Below, piece by piece: positions 15,938 to 25,068 of a DNA stretch of 64,000 nt. How positions within the stretch are numbered: the first letter of the stretch is position 1; the number at the start of each line of letters is the position of its first letter. A program made the translations under genes and the position numbers. The stretch is from positions 62,001 to 126,000 of the forward strand of contig JALCRM010000005.1 in assembly GCA_022652545.1 (NCBI GenBank), given 5' to 3'. The notes beneath the pieces were generated by a model, which was not told the origin of the DNA, searched no databases, and worked only from the letters and a program-made list of their open reading frames with translations. Origin of the DNA: Lachnospiraceae bacterium. GTDB lineage: Bacteria > Bacillota > Clostridia > Lachnospirales > Lachnospiraceae.

Positions 15938-16011
15938 GGCGAGATAGCTCAGCTGGCTAGAGCACGCGGTTCATACCCGCGGTGTCGAGGGTTCAAGTCC
16001 CCCTCTCGCTA
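15938..16011 (+). tRNA. tRNA-Met (CAT anticodon)
   Basis: A 74-base cloverleaf with acceptor stem GGCGAGA/TCTCGCT, D-arm GCTC/GAGC, anticodon stem CGCGG/CCGCG with CAT at 15972-15974, and T-arm GAGGG-TTCAAGT-CCCCC. The CCA end is not encoded. The anticodon arm and G-rich acceptor look like elongator tRNA-Met rather than initiator or tRNA-Ile2. The acceptor ends in a G-U pair and the T-stem has one A-C mismatch (A50 against C64). Confidence 0.93.
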
Positions 16012-16016
16012 CGAAG

Positions 16017-16049
16017 CCGGTCCTTCCTTTCGGAGGGGCCGGTTTTTTT
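16017..16049 (+). terminator. Intrinsic terminator after tRNA-Met
   Basis: An 11-bp stem (16017-16027 against 16032-16042, two G-U pairs) with a TTTC loop is followed by seven Ts (16043-16049). Confidence 0.88.
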
Positions 16050-16070
16050 GTATCTGCAGCCCGGCAGATA

Positions 16071-16099
16071 TTAATATTCCCGGACAAACGTCGTATAAT
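16071..16099 (+). promoter_or_regulatory. Predicted promoter of purC
   Basis: TTAATA (16071-16076), 17-base spacer and TATAAT (16094-16099), located between the tRNA terminator and the purC start. Confidence 0.55.
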
Positions 16100-16148
16100 A
16101 AAAATCGTTCAGACAAAACACATGCTGCGGCATCACGGAGGTAGAAAC

Positions 16149-17021
16149 ATGCAGGAATACACACCCGTCAAGGAAGGCAAAGTACGCGAGATCTACGATG
16201 TGGGCAACGACCTGGTCATGGTAGCGACCGACAGGATCTCGGCCTTCGATGTGATCCTTAAAAACAAAGTCACCAACAAGGGCAAGGTGCTGACACAGAT
16301 GTCCAGGTTCTGGTTCGACTACACAAAGGACATCATCCCGAACCATATGATCAGCACGGACGTGAAGGACATGCCGGAATTCTTCCGCAGCGAAGCCTTC
16401 GAGGGCAGGTCGATGCTCTGCCGTAAACTCACGATGATCCCGATCGAATGCATCGTGCGCGGCTATATCACCGGCAGCGGCTGGGCCAGCTACAGCAAGG
16501 ACGGCACCGTCTGCGGGATGCCGCTCATCGGCGGCCTCAGGGAATGCGAAAAGCTCCCTGAACCCATCTATACCCCCAGCACCAAAGCCGAGATCGGCGA
16601 CCACGATGAAAACATCAATTTTGAGCGCAGCATCAACGTACTGGAACAGAAGTTCCCCGGCTACGGAAGGGAATACGCGAAGACGATCCGCGACTGCACC
16701 ATCGCTCTCTATAAGAAATGCGCCGACTACGCACTGACCTGCGGCATCATCATCGCCGACACCAAATTCGAATTCGGCGTCGACGAAAACGGCGATATTG
16801 TACTGGGCGACGAAATGCTCACCCCCGACAGCAGCCGTTTCTGGCCTGTGGAAGGATACGAGCCCGGACACGGCCAGCCTTCCTTTGACAAGCAGTTCGT
16901 ACGCGACTGGCTGAAGGCCAACCCGGACAGCGACTACCGCCTGCCGCAGGAAGTCATAGACAAGACGATCGCAAAATATGAAGAAGCCTATAAACTGCTT
17001 ACCGGAAAAACTATTATGTAG
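16149..17021 (+). CDS. purC: Phosphoribosylaminoimidazole-succinocarboxamide synthase
   Basis: PurC joins aspartate to CAIR with ATP, step eight of purine synthesis. The 290 aa protein shows KEGKVREIYDVGNDLVMVATDRISAFD in pieces of the SAICAR signature, IECIVRGYITGSGWASY for nucleotide and substrate binding, and IIIADTKFEFGVDENGDIVLGDE near residue 205. It belongs to the longer subtype (about 290 aa) rather than the 240 aa form. The ATG at 16149 has GGAGGT nine bases ahead. It is divergent from the other purine genes of the window, with the tRNA between. Confidence 0.95.
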   Translation: MQEYTPVKEGKVREIYDVGNDLVMVATDRISAFDVILKNKVTNKGKVLTQMSRFWFDYTKDIIPNHMISTDVKDMPEFFRSEAFEGRSMLCRKLTMIPIECIVRGYITGSGWASYSKDGTVCGMPLIGGLRECEKLPEPIYTPSTKAEIGDHDENINFERSINVLEQKFPGYGREYAKTIRDCTIALYKKCADYALTCGIIIADTKFEFGVDENGDIVLGDEMLTPDSSRFWPVEGYEPGHGQPSFDKQFVRDWLKANPDSDYRLPQEVIDKTIAKYEEAYKLLTGKTIM

Positions 17022-17034
17022 TTTTCATTACTAC

Positions 17035-17063
17035 TTGTAATGGTACCAGCCCTGTGCTATGCT
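17035..17063 (+). promoter_or_regulatory. Predicted promoter of the degV-MBOAT unit
   Basis: TTGTAA (17035-17040), 17-base spacer and TATGCT (17058-17063), with TGC directly ahead of the -10 (extended -10). It starts 14 bases after the purC stop. Confidence 0.5.
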
Positions 17064-17096
17064 GAGCACAATCTTCGGAAAGTCAGGTATAAGCTT

Positions 17097-17969
17097 ATGA
17101 ACAATGCCAAAACTGCTGTTCTGATCGATTCCGGCTGTGATGTTACCGCTGAGATCTGTAAAAAGTACGATATCCGTGTAATGCCTTTGACGATCATGTA
17201 CCGTGACAAATGTTTTTCCGACACGGAACTGGAGATCGAGGATCCTCATTATATCTACAAGCACTTCAAGGAAGAGATCCCCAAGACCTCTGCCCTGAAC
17301 ACACAGGAAGTACTGGACGCCGTTAAAAAGGCCGCAGATGACGGCTATGAAAATGTGATCTCCGTTTCCATCTCCGGCGCCATGAGCAGCACCTTCAGCA
17401 CTGTCACCACAGCGCTCAACGAAGCAAAGGAAGCCGGCACACTCAAAAAAGTCTTTGCCTTCGATTCCAAAAACATTTCGATCGGGGCAGGCATCTTCTC
17501 CATCTGGGCGGCAAAACTTCTGCAGGACGGAAAGTCCTTTGAGGAGGTCGTACAGAGCCTTAAGGACAAGATCTGGGACGTGCATCTGTGCTATTACATG
17601 GATACGCTGACCTACCTGGCAAAGGGCGGCCGCATCACACCGTCCGTCGCTATCGTAGGCAAGCTTCTCAACCTGAAGCCCATCATCTCCTGCAACCACA
17701 ACGGCGTCTACTACACGGTCGCCAAGATCCGCGGTTCTTCCCGCGGCGTCGAAAAGCTCGTGGAGGAAATGATCACGCCCATCAGGGATGCTTCCCGCTG
17801 CTGGATCTGCCTGATGAACGGGGACGGCGAAGCGCTAGCCGAAACAGCCAAAAAAATGATCTTTGAAAAACTCCCGGCCGCTAATATAATTATGGAGAAA
17901 CAGATCGTCCCTTCCATGGCGATCCACACCGGTCCGGGGCTTCTCGGCATCATGGTATTTTCTTTCTGA
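17097..17969 (+). CDS. DegV family fatty-acid-binding protein
   Basis: A 290 aa two-domain DegV protein. These bind a fatty acid and, in some bacteria, act as the FakB subunit that presents it to the fatty acid kinase FakA. Family marks are AVLIDSGCDVT at the start, the NTQEV loop after KTSAL, ISGAMSSTFST near residue 100, and the long C-terminal GRITP and HTGPGLLG segments. The start at 17097 (AGGT ahead) is preferred over the open stretch upstream. It is 43 bases upstream of a second MBOAT gene on the same strand, so a link between lipid supply and surface acylation is possible but unproven. Confidence 0.88.
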   Translation: MNNAKTAVLIDSGCDVTAEICKKYDIRVMPLTIMYRDKCFSDTELEIEDPHYIYKHFKEEIPKTSALNTQEVLDAVKKAADDGYENVISVSISGAMSSTFSTVTTALNEAKEAGTLKKVFAFDSKNISIGAGIFSIWAAKLLQDGKSFEEVVQSLKDKIWDVHLCYYMDTLTYLAKGGRITPSVAIVGKLLNLKPIISCNHNGVYYTVAKIRGSSRGVEKLVEEMITPIRDASRCWICLMNGDGEALAETAKKMIFEKLPAANIIMEKQIVPSMAIHTGPGLLGIMVFSF

Positions 17970-18012
17970 AGAACTGCCGGCCGGCAGATCAACGGTTCAA
18001 CGGGAGTTGTGT

Positions 18013-19494
18013 ATGCAGTTCATATCCTATTCCTTCCTGCTGTTTTTTCCGGCCGTCATATTGATCAATTTTCTGCTGCCTGTAAAAGTCCGCCGCATCT
18101 GGGTGCTTCTTTCGAGCTATTTCTTCTACTCGTGCCTGCGCCCGGTGCTCGGACTTTTTCTTGTCCTCGTCACCCTCATCGGCTATTTCTCCGGCCTTGT
18201 CCTCGGAAAGGGCCGCAAAAACAGCCTGCCTGCAAAAAAGCAGCACACGGCCCTCGTCTTCTGCGTCTGCCTGCACCTCGCTCTGCTGGCCGTGCTTAAA
18301 TACACCGGCATGGCCGTTTCCACCTTCAGCGCTCTTTCGAGCGCCGCAGGCCTGCAGACCTCTTTCAGCGCCCCCGGAATCCTGCTGCCGGCCGGCATTT
18401 CCTTCTATATGCTCCAGTCGCTCGGCTACTGCATCGATGTATACCGCGGCAGTATCGAAGAAGAACATGATCTCCTTGGTTTTGCCCTCTTTGTCTCCTT
18501 CTTCCCCTGCGTGCTCTCCGGCCCCATCGAACGCGCCGGTCACATGCTGCCTCAGTTCGCCGCCCCGCCTTCCTTCCGGTATGAAAACATGCGCGACGGC
18601 CTGCTGCGGATGGTCTGGGGCTTTTTCCTGAAGCTCGTGCTGGCCGGGCGGCTGGCCGTCATCACCGACACCGTATTCGGCGATCCCGGGAACTACAGCG
18701 GAGGCATTCTGGCAGCTGCGGCGCTGCTGTATACCTTCCAGATCTACTGCGACTTCGACGGCTACACGAACATCGCCATCGGTGCCGCGCGCGTCCTGGG
18801 ATACGAACTGACCGAGAACTTCAGGGCGCCTTACCTCTCCGCCTCCGTCGGCGAATTCTGGCGCCGCTGGCATATCTCGCTTTCCTACTGGTTCCGCGAC
18901 TATCTGTACATTCCGCTCGGCGGCAACCGCAGGGGCACGCTCCGCAAATACCTCAACATCCTTGTTGTGTTCGCTGTGAGCGGCCTGTGGCACGGCGCCG
19001 GATGGACGTTCGTATTCTGGGGCGCGCTGCACGGCCTCTACCAGGTCGCCGGCTTCCTTCTCCGGCCAGTGCGGGATTTCTTCGTACGTCTGTTCAGGAT
19101 AGACCGCGGCTCTTTTTCCCACCGCCTGGCCAGCGTTGCGCTCACGTTCTTCCTGGTCTCCTTTGCCTGGATCTTCTTCCGCTCTCCCGATCTGAAGACC
19201 GCTTTTCAGATCGTCCGGGGCCTCGGCTCCTTTGAACCCTGGGTGCTGTCCGACGGATCGCTGTACGGACTCGGCCTGGACGCCGCCAATTTCAACCTGA
19301 TGCTGATCGCGCTCTGCGTGCGGATCGCCGTTGACCTTTGTACCCGCAGGGGCATCGTCCTGCGCAATGTCATCACTTCGCAGGCGATCTGGCTGCGCTG
19401 GCTGATCTATATTTCTGCCGTGATCCTGATACTGCTGTGCGGCATGTGGGGCCCCGGCTACAATGCCGGAAGCTTCATCTACGCACAGTTCTGA
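18013..19494 (+). CDS. MBOAT family O-acyltransferase (AlgI-like), second copy
   Basis: A 493 aa polytopic membrane acyltransferase. PAGISFYMLQSLGYCIDVYRG, split over residues 126-145, FWRRWHISLSYWFRDYLYIPLGG (about 282-304) and GLWHGAGW with the catalytic His327 are all typical of AlgI. It resembles the AlgI/PatA acetyl-transfer branch more than the MBOAT at 6752-8323, notably in YIPLGGNRRG. The ATG at 18013 has GGGAG six bases ahead. With the SGNH protein that follows eight bases later, it probably O-acylates a surface glycan; there is no carrier-protein gene nearby. Confidence 0.9.
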   Translation: MQFISYSFLLFFPAVILINFLLPVKVRRIWVLLSSYFFYSCLRPVLGLFLVLVTLIGYFSGLVLGKGRKNSLPAKKQHTALVFCVCLHLALLAVLKYTGMAVSTFSALSSAAGLQTSFSAPGILLPAGISFYMLQSLGYCIDVYRGSIEEEHDLLGFALFVSFFPCVLSGPIERAGHMLPQFAAPPSFRYENMRDGLLRMVWGFFLKLVLAGRLAVITDTVFGDPGNYSGGILAAAALLYTFQIYCDFDGYTNIAIGAARVLGYELTENFRAPYLSASVGEFWRRWHISLSYWFRDYLYIPLGGNRRGTLRKYLNILVVFAVSGLWHGAGWTFVFWGALHGLYQVAGFLLRPVRDFFVRLFRIDRGSFSHRLASVALTFFLVSFAWIFFRSPDLKTAFQIVRGLGSFEPWVLSDGSLYGLGLDAANFNLMLIALCVRIAVDLCTRRGIVLRNVITSQAIWLRWLIYISAVILILLCGMWGPGYNAGSFIYAQF

Positions 19495-19501
19495 GGCTGC
19501 C

Positions 19502-21067
19502 ATGGACGGATCTGAAAACATGCAAAACATGAATAACAGAAAAACACGTCAGAAGTCCCGCAGGCGCGGGCTGCGGCTGTTCCTGCTGTCCCTGCTCTTT
19601 GCGGCGCTGCTTTCTTCGGCGATCCTCGCTGCCATGACCGTTGTCCAGCGCAAGGAGAGCCGCTACAAATACGCGGATTTCTTCGGGGCCGCCAAAACAG
19701 GCAGCATCGACGTGCTGCTCCTCGGGTCCTCCCACGTCATCAACGGGATCGATCCTGTGCAGCTCTACGAGGACTACGGCATCACTTCCTACAACATGGG
19801 CGGACACGGCAGCATGCTGCCTTCCACCTACTGGACGCTCCGGAACGCGCTCGATTACTGCACGCCCCGCTACGTCGTGATCGACACCTACATGCTGGAA
19901 AAGGACTTCCGCTGCCTCGATGACGCAGCCAATGACGGAGATCCTTCCACCTCGGTGGAACAGCTCCACCTCAACATGGATGCTTTCCCCGTTACGGCAA
20001 CCAAGATCGCCGCGCTGAATGACCTGATCGCCAGCCCGGACACGCGCCGCAGTTTTCTGTTTGACTTCGAGATCTACCACAACCGCTGGGAAGAACTGAA
20101 TGCCGACGATTTCCGCCGCCTGTCCGGCACCGATGACCGCAACAGCCGCATGGGCGCCGAAATACGCAGCGGCGTCGACATTTCTTCGGAAGCTCCCGCC
20201 CCGGTCGATCCCTCCCTGCGCTTTGACGCCCCCACCGTAGGCGAAGATTATCTGAACAGAATGCTGGATCTCTGCAGCGAACGCGGGATCACGCCAATAC
20301 TTACCTATCTTCCCTTTGCCTACGCACAGGAAAAAGATTTCCGGGCTGCGCACGAAACCGCTTATATCGCCGCCCGGCGCGGCATACCTTTCCTCGACCT
20401 GATCGAAACGGACGGCCTTATAGACTACGGCACCGACATGAACGACCGCGGGCATCTGAACCGCTCCGGCATGTACAAGGTCACGGCTTTCATCGGGACC
20501 TGCCTGCGCAGCGGCACCGATCTGGCCGACCGCCGCGGCGACCCTTCCTGCTCCCTGTGGGAACAGGAAGCAGCGCGGAGCGATACAGAGCAGGAAGAGA
20601 AAGAACTGGATCCGGATTCCCTGTACAGCGAGCTTCTGGATCTTTACGGTACGAAAAATGCGAGCTGGCTCATCACCTTCCCGGCAGGCTCCGAACTGCT
20701 GCACGATCCGGAAGCCATGCGCCTGCTCTCCCAGCTCGGCACACCGTCAGCCGTACAGCAGGCGGCTGCCTCCGGCGGCCCCTACTTCCTCATGCATGAC
20801 GGCACTTCCGGCAAAACATACGAATGGTCCGGACCTGCACAGCCCGAACCATTCGATACCCTTCTGGGTTCCGTTACCTATATCGGCGCGCCTGACTTTC
20901 AGGCTGTCTACCTTGACGGCAGGGAAGACAACAACCTTCTCGACATGGAGGAACACTACAGTAGTGACCTGCAGCTTCTCCTCTTCGACAATGCCGACAG
21001 TTCCGTCCTCACGCACCTGTGCTTTGAAGCAAAAGGTCTGGACTACGAAATGGCGCAGGCCGACTGA
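19502..21067 (+). CDS. SGNH-fold membrane-anchored protein (AlgJ/AlgX-like), second copy
   Basis: A 521 aa protein with an N-terminal basic stretch and one membrane helix (about residues 23-45). LLLGSSHVINGI holds the nucleophile block of an SGNH hydrolase and DRGHLNRSGMYK the DxxH block near residue 325. About 175 further residues follow, acidic at first (TEQEEKELDPDS) and then globular, which the partner at 5692-6765 lacks. Partner proteins of MBOAT enzymes pass the acyl group to the polymer. The start at 19502 is the first ATG after the MBOAT stop. Its stop lies in a long stem shared with clpB downstream. Confidence 0.72.
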   Translation: MDGSENMQNMNNRKTRQKSRRRGLRLFLLSLLFAALLSSAILAAMTVVQRKESRYKYADFFGAAKTGSIDVLLLGSSHVINGIDPVQLYEDYGITSYNMGGHGSMLPSTYWTLRNALDYCTPRYVVIDTYMLEKDFRCLDDAANDGDPSTSVEQLHLNMDAFPVTATKIAALNDLIASPDTRRSFLFDFEIYHNRWEELNADDFRRLSGTDDRNSRMGAEIRSGVDISSEAPAPVDPSLRFDAPTVGEDYLNRMLDLCSERGITPILTYLPFAYAQEKDFRAAHETAYIAARRGIPFLDLIETDGLIDYGTDMNDRGHLNRSGMYKVTAFIGTCLRSGTDLADRRGDPSCSLWEQEAARSDTEQEEKELDPDSLYSELLDLYGTKNASWLITFPAGSELLHDPEAMRLLSQLGTPSAVQQAAASGGPYFLMHDGTSGKTYEWSGPAQPEPFDTLLGSVTYIGAPDFQAVYLDGREDNNLLDMEEHYSSDLQLLLFDNADSSVLTHLCFEAKGLDYEMAQAD

Positions 21068-21081
21068 CCGCCTGCGCCATT
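21049..21081. terminator. Convergent stem-loop between SGNH gene and clpB
   Basis: AATGGCGCAGG (21049-21059) pairs perfectly with CCTGCGCCATT (21071-21081), an 11-bp stem around the SGNH stop codon. There is no good T-tract on either strand, so its role as a bidirectional terminator is only likely. Confidence 0.5.
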
Positions 21082-21101
21082 CTCTCTACGAAGCCCCGGC
21101 T

Positions 21102-23717
21102 TCAGCCCTCCGGCTCCGCTTCCAGTTTTCCGTCCTTTACATCAAATACGATCGTGCTGCCTTCGCTGATCCTGCCTCCCAGTATCAGTCTGGCGGCTTC
21201 CGTTTCCACATATTTCTGTATATATCTCTTCAGCGGCCTTGCACCGTTGGCCGGGTCATAGGCCTCCTCCGCGACGTAGCTCTTCGCTGCGTCGGTCAGT
21301 TTTACTTTGAGCTGCCTGTCCGCAAGACGCCTGTTCAGATCTTCGATGATCAGGTCGATGATACCCGCGATATTCTCTTTGCTGAGCGGGCGGAACATGA
21401 TGATCTCATCCAGCCTGTTCAGAAATTCCGGCCGGAACTGCATGTGAAGCAGTTTTTCCACCTCGCCCTGTGCCTCCTTTGAGATCACGTCCGTCGGCTT
21501 TCCTTCCGCCTCCTGTTTTTCCAGGTCGTCCAGGATCACATCGGCGCCCAGGTTGGACGTCAGGATGATGATGGTGTTCTTAAAATCCACCGTCCTCCCC
21601 TGTGAATCCGTGATACGCCCGTCGTCCAGCACCTGCAGAAGGATGTTGAAAACATCCGGATGCGCCTTTTCGATCTCGTCGAACAGCACGACAGAATAAG
21701 GTTTCCTGCGCACTGCCTCGGTGAGCTGTCCGCCTTCCTCGTAGCCGACATAGCCCGGCGCCGCGCCGATCAGACGCGAGACCGAATACTTTTCCATATA
21801 CTCGCTCATGTCGATGCGGACCATACTCTTTTCATCGTCGAACAGCGCCTGCGCGAGCGCTTTTGCAAGTTCCGTCTTGCCGACGCCTGTCGGGCCCAGG
21901 AACAGGAACGAGCCGATAGGCTTCGTGGGATCCTTGACCCCGGCCTTGCTGCGCATGATGGCCTCGGAGACTTTCTCCACCGCCTCGTCCTGGCCGACCA
22001 CTCTCCTGTGCAAAACATCCGGCAGATGCAGTACCTTCTCCCGCTCGCCCTCGGTCAGCTTCGAAACCGGTATACCCGTCCAGCGGGACACGATCGCGGC
22101 GATATCCTCGTCCGTCACCGTACTGCGCGCCATGGAAAGATCCTCCCCTTTCAGGGCCGCCTTGGCGTTTTCCAGTTCCTGCTGCTTCTCCGGCAGCCTG
22201 CCGTTCCTTATCTCCGCAAGTTTTGCATAATCCCGGGCCTTTTCCGCATCCTCCGCTTCTTGCTCAAGCTTTTGCTTCTCTTTGCGCAACTGGCTCAACT
22301 TGTCGATCTTTCCCTTCTCGTTCTGAAATTTTGCCATTTTTGCTTCGTATTCATTTTGTAAATCAGTCAGTTCCTTCTCAATCGAGCGCAGTCTTTCCTT
22401 GCTCAGGTCATCCTCTTCCTTCAGCAGCGAAGCTTCCTCTATCTTCTTGCGCACGATCTTCTGGTTCAGTTCGTCCAGCTCGATCGGCTGGGAATTCATC
22501 TCCGTTTTGATCTGGGCACAGGCCTCGTCCACGAGGTCGATGGCCTTGTCGGGCAGGAACCTGTCCGTGATATAGCGGTTGGACAGTGTGGCTGCGCTGA
22601 TCAGGGCATTGTCCGATATTTCAACATGGTGGAAATTCTGCAGACTCTCCTTGAGGCCGCGCAGGATCGCGACCGTGTCCTCGACGGTCGGTTCATCTAC
22701 CATGACCGGCTGGAAACGGCGCTCCAGCGCCTTGTCCTTCTCAATATATTCCCTGTACTCGTTCAGGGTCGTCGCACCGATGCAGTGCAGTTCGCCGCGG
22801 GCCAGCATGGGTTTGAGCATATTGCCGGCATCGAGGGCGCCGTCCGTCTTGCCTGCGCCGACAATCGTATGAAGTTCATCGATAAAAAGGAGGATTTCTC
22901 CATTGCTGCCCTTGACATCCTCCAGCACCGCCTTCAGCCTTTCCTCGAACTCGCCGCGGTACTTGGCACCCGCCACGAGCGAGCCCATGTTCAGGGAAAA
23001 GATCTTTTTGCCGATCAGGTCCTTCGGCACGTCCTTTTCCGCTGCAATACGCTGTGCCAGGCCTTCCACGACGGCTGTTTTGCCTACACCCGGTTCCCCG
23101 ATGAGCACCGGGTTGTTCTTGGTCTTCCGGGACAGGATGCGGATCACGTTGCGGATCTCCTCGTCCCTGCCTATGACCGGATCCAGCTTGTGTTCCCTGG
23201 CTTTCTGCACCAGTTCCTCGCCGTACTTGGACAGCGCGTCGTAAGTGGCTTCCGGATTGTCTGTCGTAACATTCTTATTGCCGCGGACCGTAGCCAGGAC
23301 CTGCAGGAATTTCTCCCGGTTTATACCGTACGAAGCAAAAAGATCCTGCAGCGTGCGGTCGGCGTCCTTAAGGAGCGCAAGGAAAAGATGCTCCACGGAC
23401 ACATACTCGTCGCCCATCTTCTTCGCTTCCGTTTCCGAATCGAGCAGCACCTTGTTGCAGCCCGCGCTCACCTGCAGCTGTACGTTGCTTCCCTGCACCT
23501 TGGTAAGGCCCTCGACTGCCTTCAGAACACGGTTTGTAAACTCCTCCTTGTTTATATCCATCTTTTCAATCAAGGTGGCGATCAGGCTCCCGTCAAGCCG
23601 AAGCAGTGCATATAGAAGATGTTCCTGTTCGATCTGCTGATTTCCGTATTCATTTGCCAGCTGCTCGCAGTCATTGATCGCAGCGACCGAATTCGTTGCA
23701 AATTTATTGATATTCAT
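21102..23717 (-). CDS. clpB: ATP-dependent disaggregase ClpB
   Basis: ClpB is a hexameric AAA+ chaperone that pulls proteins out of aggregates with DnaK. The 871 aa protein has an N-terminal Clp-N repeat domain, a first AAA+ module with GEPGVGKT, a coiled-coil middle domain (about residues 400-520, [20 protein letters not shown]), a second AAA+ module with GPTGVGKT, and the C-terminal D2-small domain. No ClpP-binding loop is expected and none is seen. The ATG at 23717 follows GAGGAGG. It has its own promoter with a palindrome overlapping the -10, but no CIRCE or CtsR site. Confidence 0.95.
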   Translation of the reverse strand: MNINKFATNSVAAINDCEQLANEYGNQQIEQEHLLYALLRLDGSLIATLIEKMDINKEEFTNRVLKAVEGLTKVQGSNVQLQVSAGCNKVLLDSETEAKKMGDEYVSVEHLFLALLKDADRTLQDLFASYGINREKFLQVLATVRGNKNVTTDNPEATYDALSKYGEELVQKAREHKLDPVIGRDEEIRNVIRILSRKTKNNPVLIGEPGVGKTAVVEGLAQRIAAEKDVPKDLIGKKIFSLNMGSLVAGAKYRGEFEERLKAVLEDVKGSNGEILLFIDELHTIVGAGKTDGALDAGNMLKPMLARGELHCIGATTLNEYREYIEKDKALERRFQPVMVDEPTVEDTVAILRGLKESLQNFHHVEISDNALISAATLSNRYITDRFLPDKAIDLVDEACAQIKTEMNSQPIELDELNQKIVRKKIEEASLLKEEDDLSKERLRSIEKELTDLQNEYEAKMAKFQNEKGKIDKLSQLRKEKQKLEQEAEDAEKARDYAKLAEIRNGRLPEKQQELENAKAALKGEDLSMARSTVTDEDIAAIVSRWTGIPVSKLTEGEREKVLHLPDVLHRRVVGQDEAVEKVSEAIMRSKAGVKDPTKPIGSFLFLGPTGVGKTELAKALAQALFDDEKSMVRIDMSEYMEKYSVSRLIGAAPGYVGYEEGGQLTEAVRRKPYSVVLFDEIEKAHPDVFNILLQVLDDGRITDSQGRTVDFKNTIIILTSNLGADVILDDLEKQEAEGKPTDVISKEAQGEVEKLLHMQFRPEFLNRLDEIIMFRPLSKENIAGIIDLIIEDLNRRLADRQLKVKLTDAAKSYVAEEAYDPANGARPLKRYIQKYVETEAARLILGGRISEGSTIVFDVKDGKLEAEPEG

Positions 23718-23794
23718 AGAATTTCCTCCTCTTTGCCGCAGGCGCACATCCTGTCCGCACTTCGCGCGGCCACGCATATGCTGTGCAGTTGTTT

Positions 23795-23807
23795 GTTCTA
23801 TTAGAAC
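23795..23807. promoter_or_regulatory. Palindrome at the clpB promoter
   Basis: The minus strand reads GTTCTA-A-TAGAAC, a perfect 13-base palindrome. It begins inside the -10 element and covers the likely transcription start. A repressor site is inferred; it does not match CIRCE or the CtsR heptad. Confidence 0.45.
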
Positions 23808-23833
23808 TATAACACATGCATCACCTGTGTCAA
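23806..23833 (-). promoter_or_regulatory. Predicted SigA promoter of clpB
   Basis: On the minus strand TTGACA (23833-23828), 16-base spacer and TATAGT (23811-23806) with TGT ahead of the -10 (extended -10). Confidence 0.7.
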
Positions 23834-23899
23834 CCCTGACTATATTAAAAATAAATGAAATCTCCGGCGGCTTTTTCGTCCGCGATCTTTGTTTTTCGA

Positions 23900-23928
23900 T
23901 GGAAAGGCCGCTCCTGTTCTGCTACAAT
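23900..23928 (+). promoter_or_regulatory. Predicted promoter of the Tim44-like gene
   Basis: TGGAAA (23900-23905), 17-base spacer and TACAAT (23923-23928) with TGC ahead of the -10. It is divergent from clpB. Confidence 0.5.
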
Positions 23929-23986
23929 AAATACAGTATTCCGCTCGTGCACTTCGGAAAGACAAATGGGTTGGAGGCAAAATCTG

Positions 23987-24976
23987 ATGAAAAGATTTTT
24001 AAAACGCTGGTTCGTCCCGATCTCACTGGCAGCGGTCATTGTCCTTCTCTTTGCAGGCGCGTTCAACCTGCCTGCGCACGCCGGCTTCGGCGATTTCAAC
24101 AACTACGACTCCGGCGGCAGCGACTACGGTTCCGGCAGCAGTGACTACGATTCCGGCAGCGACTGGGGCAGCAACAATTATTACAGCAGCGACAGCGGCG
24201 ATTCCGAGCCTCTTACCGGCGCCGATGTCCTGATCATCCTGGCCGTCTTCGGCGTCATCGGCCTCATCGTTTTCATGCAGATGCGCAAGATGAAGGGGCA
24301 GGCCGGCACCTCCGGGCCTGTCAAAGCCTTTGTCAGGGAGCACGACCAGACCTTTGACGACAGCATTTTCCCGGACCGCAGCGCAGAGATCGAAAAGTGC
24401 ATACGGGAAACCGATCCTGCCTTTTCTTCCCAGGATTTCACCGCCTGGGTACGGAACGCCTATATGCAGGTACAGGATGCCTGGTGTAAACAGGATCTCG
24501 AGCCCATCCGCCCTATTCTGCATGAGAACCTTTACAACCAGACGGAAGCACAGATCGCCAAGAAGAAACAGGAAGGCCTTGTCAATGCTCTCGAAAGCAT
24601 TGCCATCAGCGTGGTGCGTCCTTCCTTCCTTTCGCGCGATGAAAACTTTGAATATGTGTCAGTCTATATGATCGCCACGATGATCGATTATCAGTATAAA
24701 CAGGCGACCGGCGAGGTCGTCCGCGGCAACAAAGTCACGCACTGGGAGCTCTCCTACCGTCTGCGTTTCCAGCGTGCAAGGGGCGCGCAGACGATCAGCG
24801 CCGGCAAAGAAATGACGCACACCTGCCCGAAGTGCGGCGCACCTCTCGACGCGGGCGTCACGGTGAAGTGTCCTTACTGCGGCGCAATCATCACGACGAG
24901 CCGCAACAACTGGGTGCTGAGCGAGTTCATGACCGTCAACCGCTCCATGAAGGACGAAGGCATCAGCTGGAAATAG
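23987..24976 (+). CDS. Secreted/membrane Tim44-like domain protein with C-terminal zinc ribbon
   Basis: A 329 aa protein. A signal peptide (MKRFLKRWF then a hydrophobic run) ends at LPAHA-GF. A low-complexity Gly/Ser/Asp/Tyr stretch (about residues 33-75) leads to one membrane helix (VLIILAVFGVIGLIVFMQM, about 82-100). A Tim44-like domain follows (about 130-270; FTAWVRNAYMQVQDAW), and a zinc ribbon (CPKCGAPLDAG...CPYCGA) closes the protein near residue 290. Tim44-like domains bind membranes or protein partners in transport; the bacterial role is not known. The ATG at 23987 has GGAGG ahead. It is divergent from clpB. Confidence 0.75.
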   Translation: MKRFLKRWFVPISLAAVIVLLFAGAFNLPAHAGFGDFNNYDSGGSDYGSGSSDYDSGSDWGSNNYYSSDSGDSEPLTGADVLIILAVFGVIGLIVFMQMRKMKGQAGTSGPVKAFVREHDQTFDDSIFPDRSAEIEKCIRETDPAFSSQDFTAWVRNAYMQVQDAWCKQDLEPIRPILHENLYNQTEAQIAKKKQEGLVNALESIAISVVRPSFLSRDENFEYVSVYMIATMIDYQYKQATGEVVRGNKVTHWELSYRLRFQRARGAQTISAGKEMTHTCPKCGAPLDAGVTVKCPYCGAIITTSRNNWVLSEFMTVNRSMKDEGISWK

Positions 24977-25004
24977 GATGCGTCTTCCCGGTGTACGCAG
25001 AAGC

Positions 25005-25043
25005 AAAGGCGCCGGCCCCGTATCAAACGGAGTCGGCGCCTTT
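25005..25043. terminator. Bidirectional terminator
   Basis: A 16-bp imperfect stem (AAGGCGCCGGCCCCGT against ACGGAGTCGGCGCCTT) between the convergent Tim44-like and DUF308 genes. It ends in TTTT on the plus strand; the minus side has only three Ts. Confidence 0.75.
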
Positions 25044-25068
25044 TCAATGCTGTATAAAGACCTGCGGA

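Noticed and set aside
23718-23860. CIRCE or CtsR operator at clpB
   Set aside because: Neither the CIRCE inverted repeat nor the CtsR heptad is present; only an unrelated palindrome was found.
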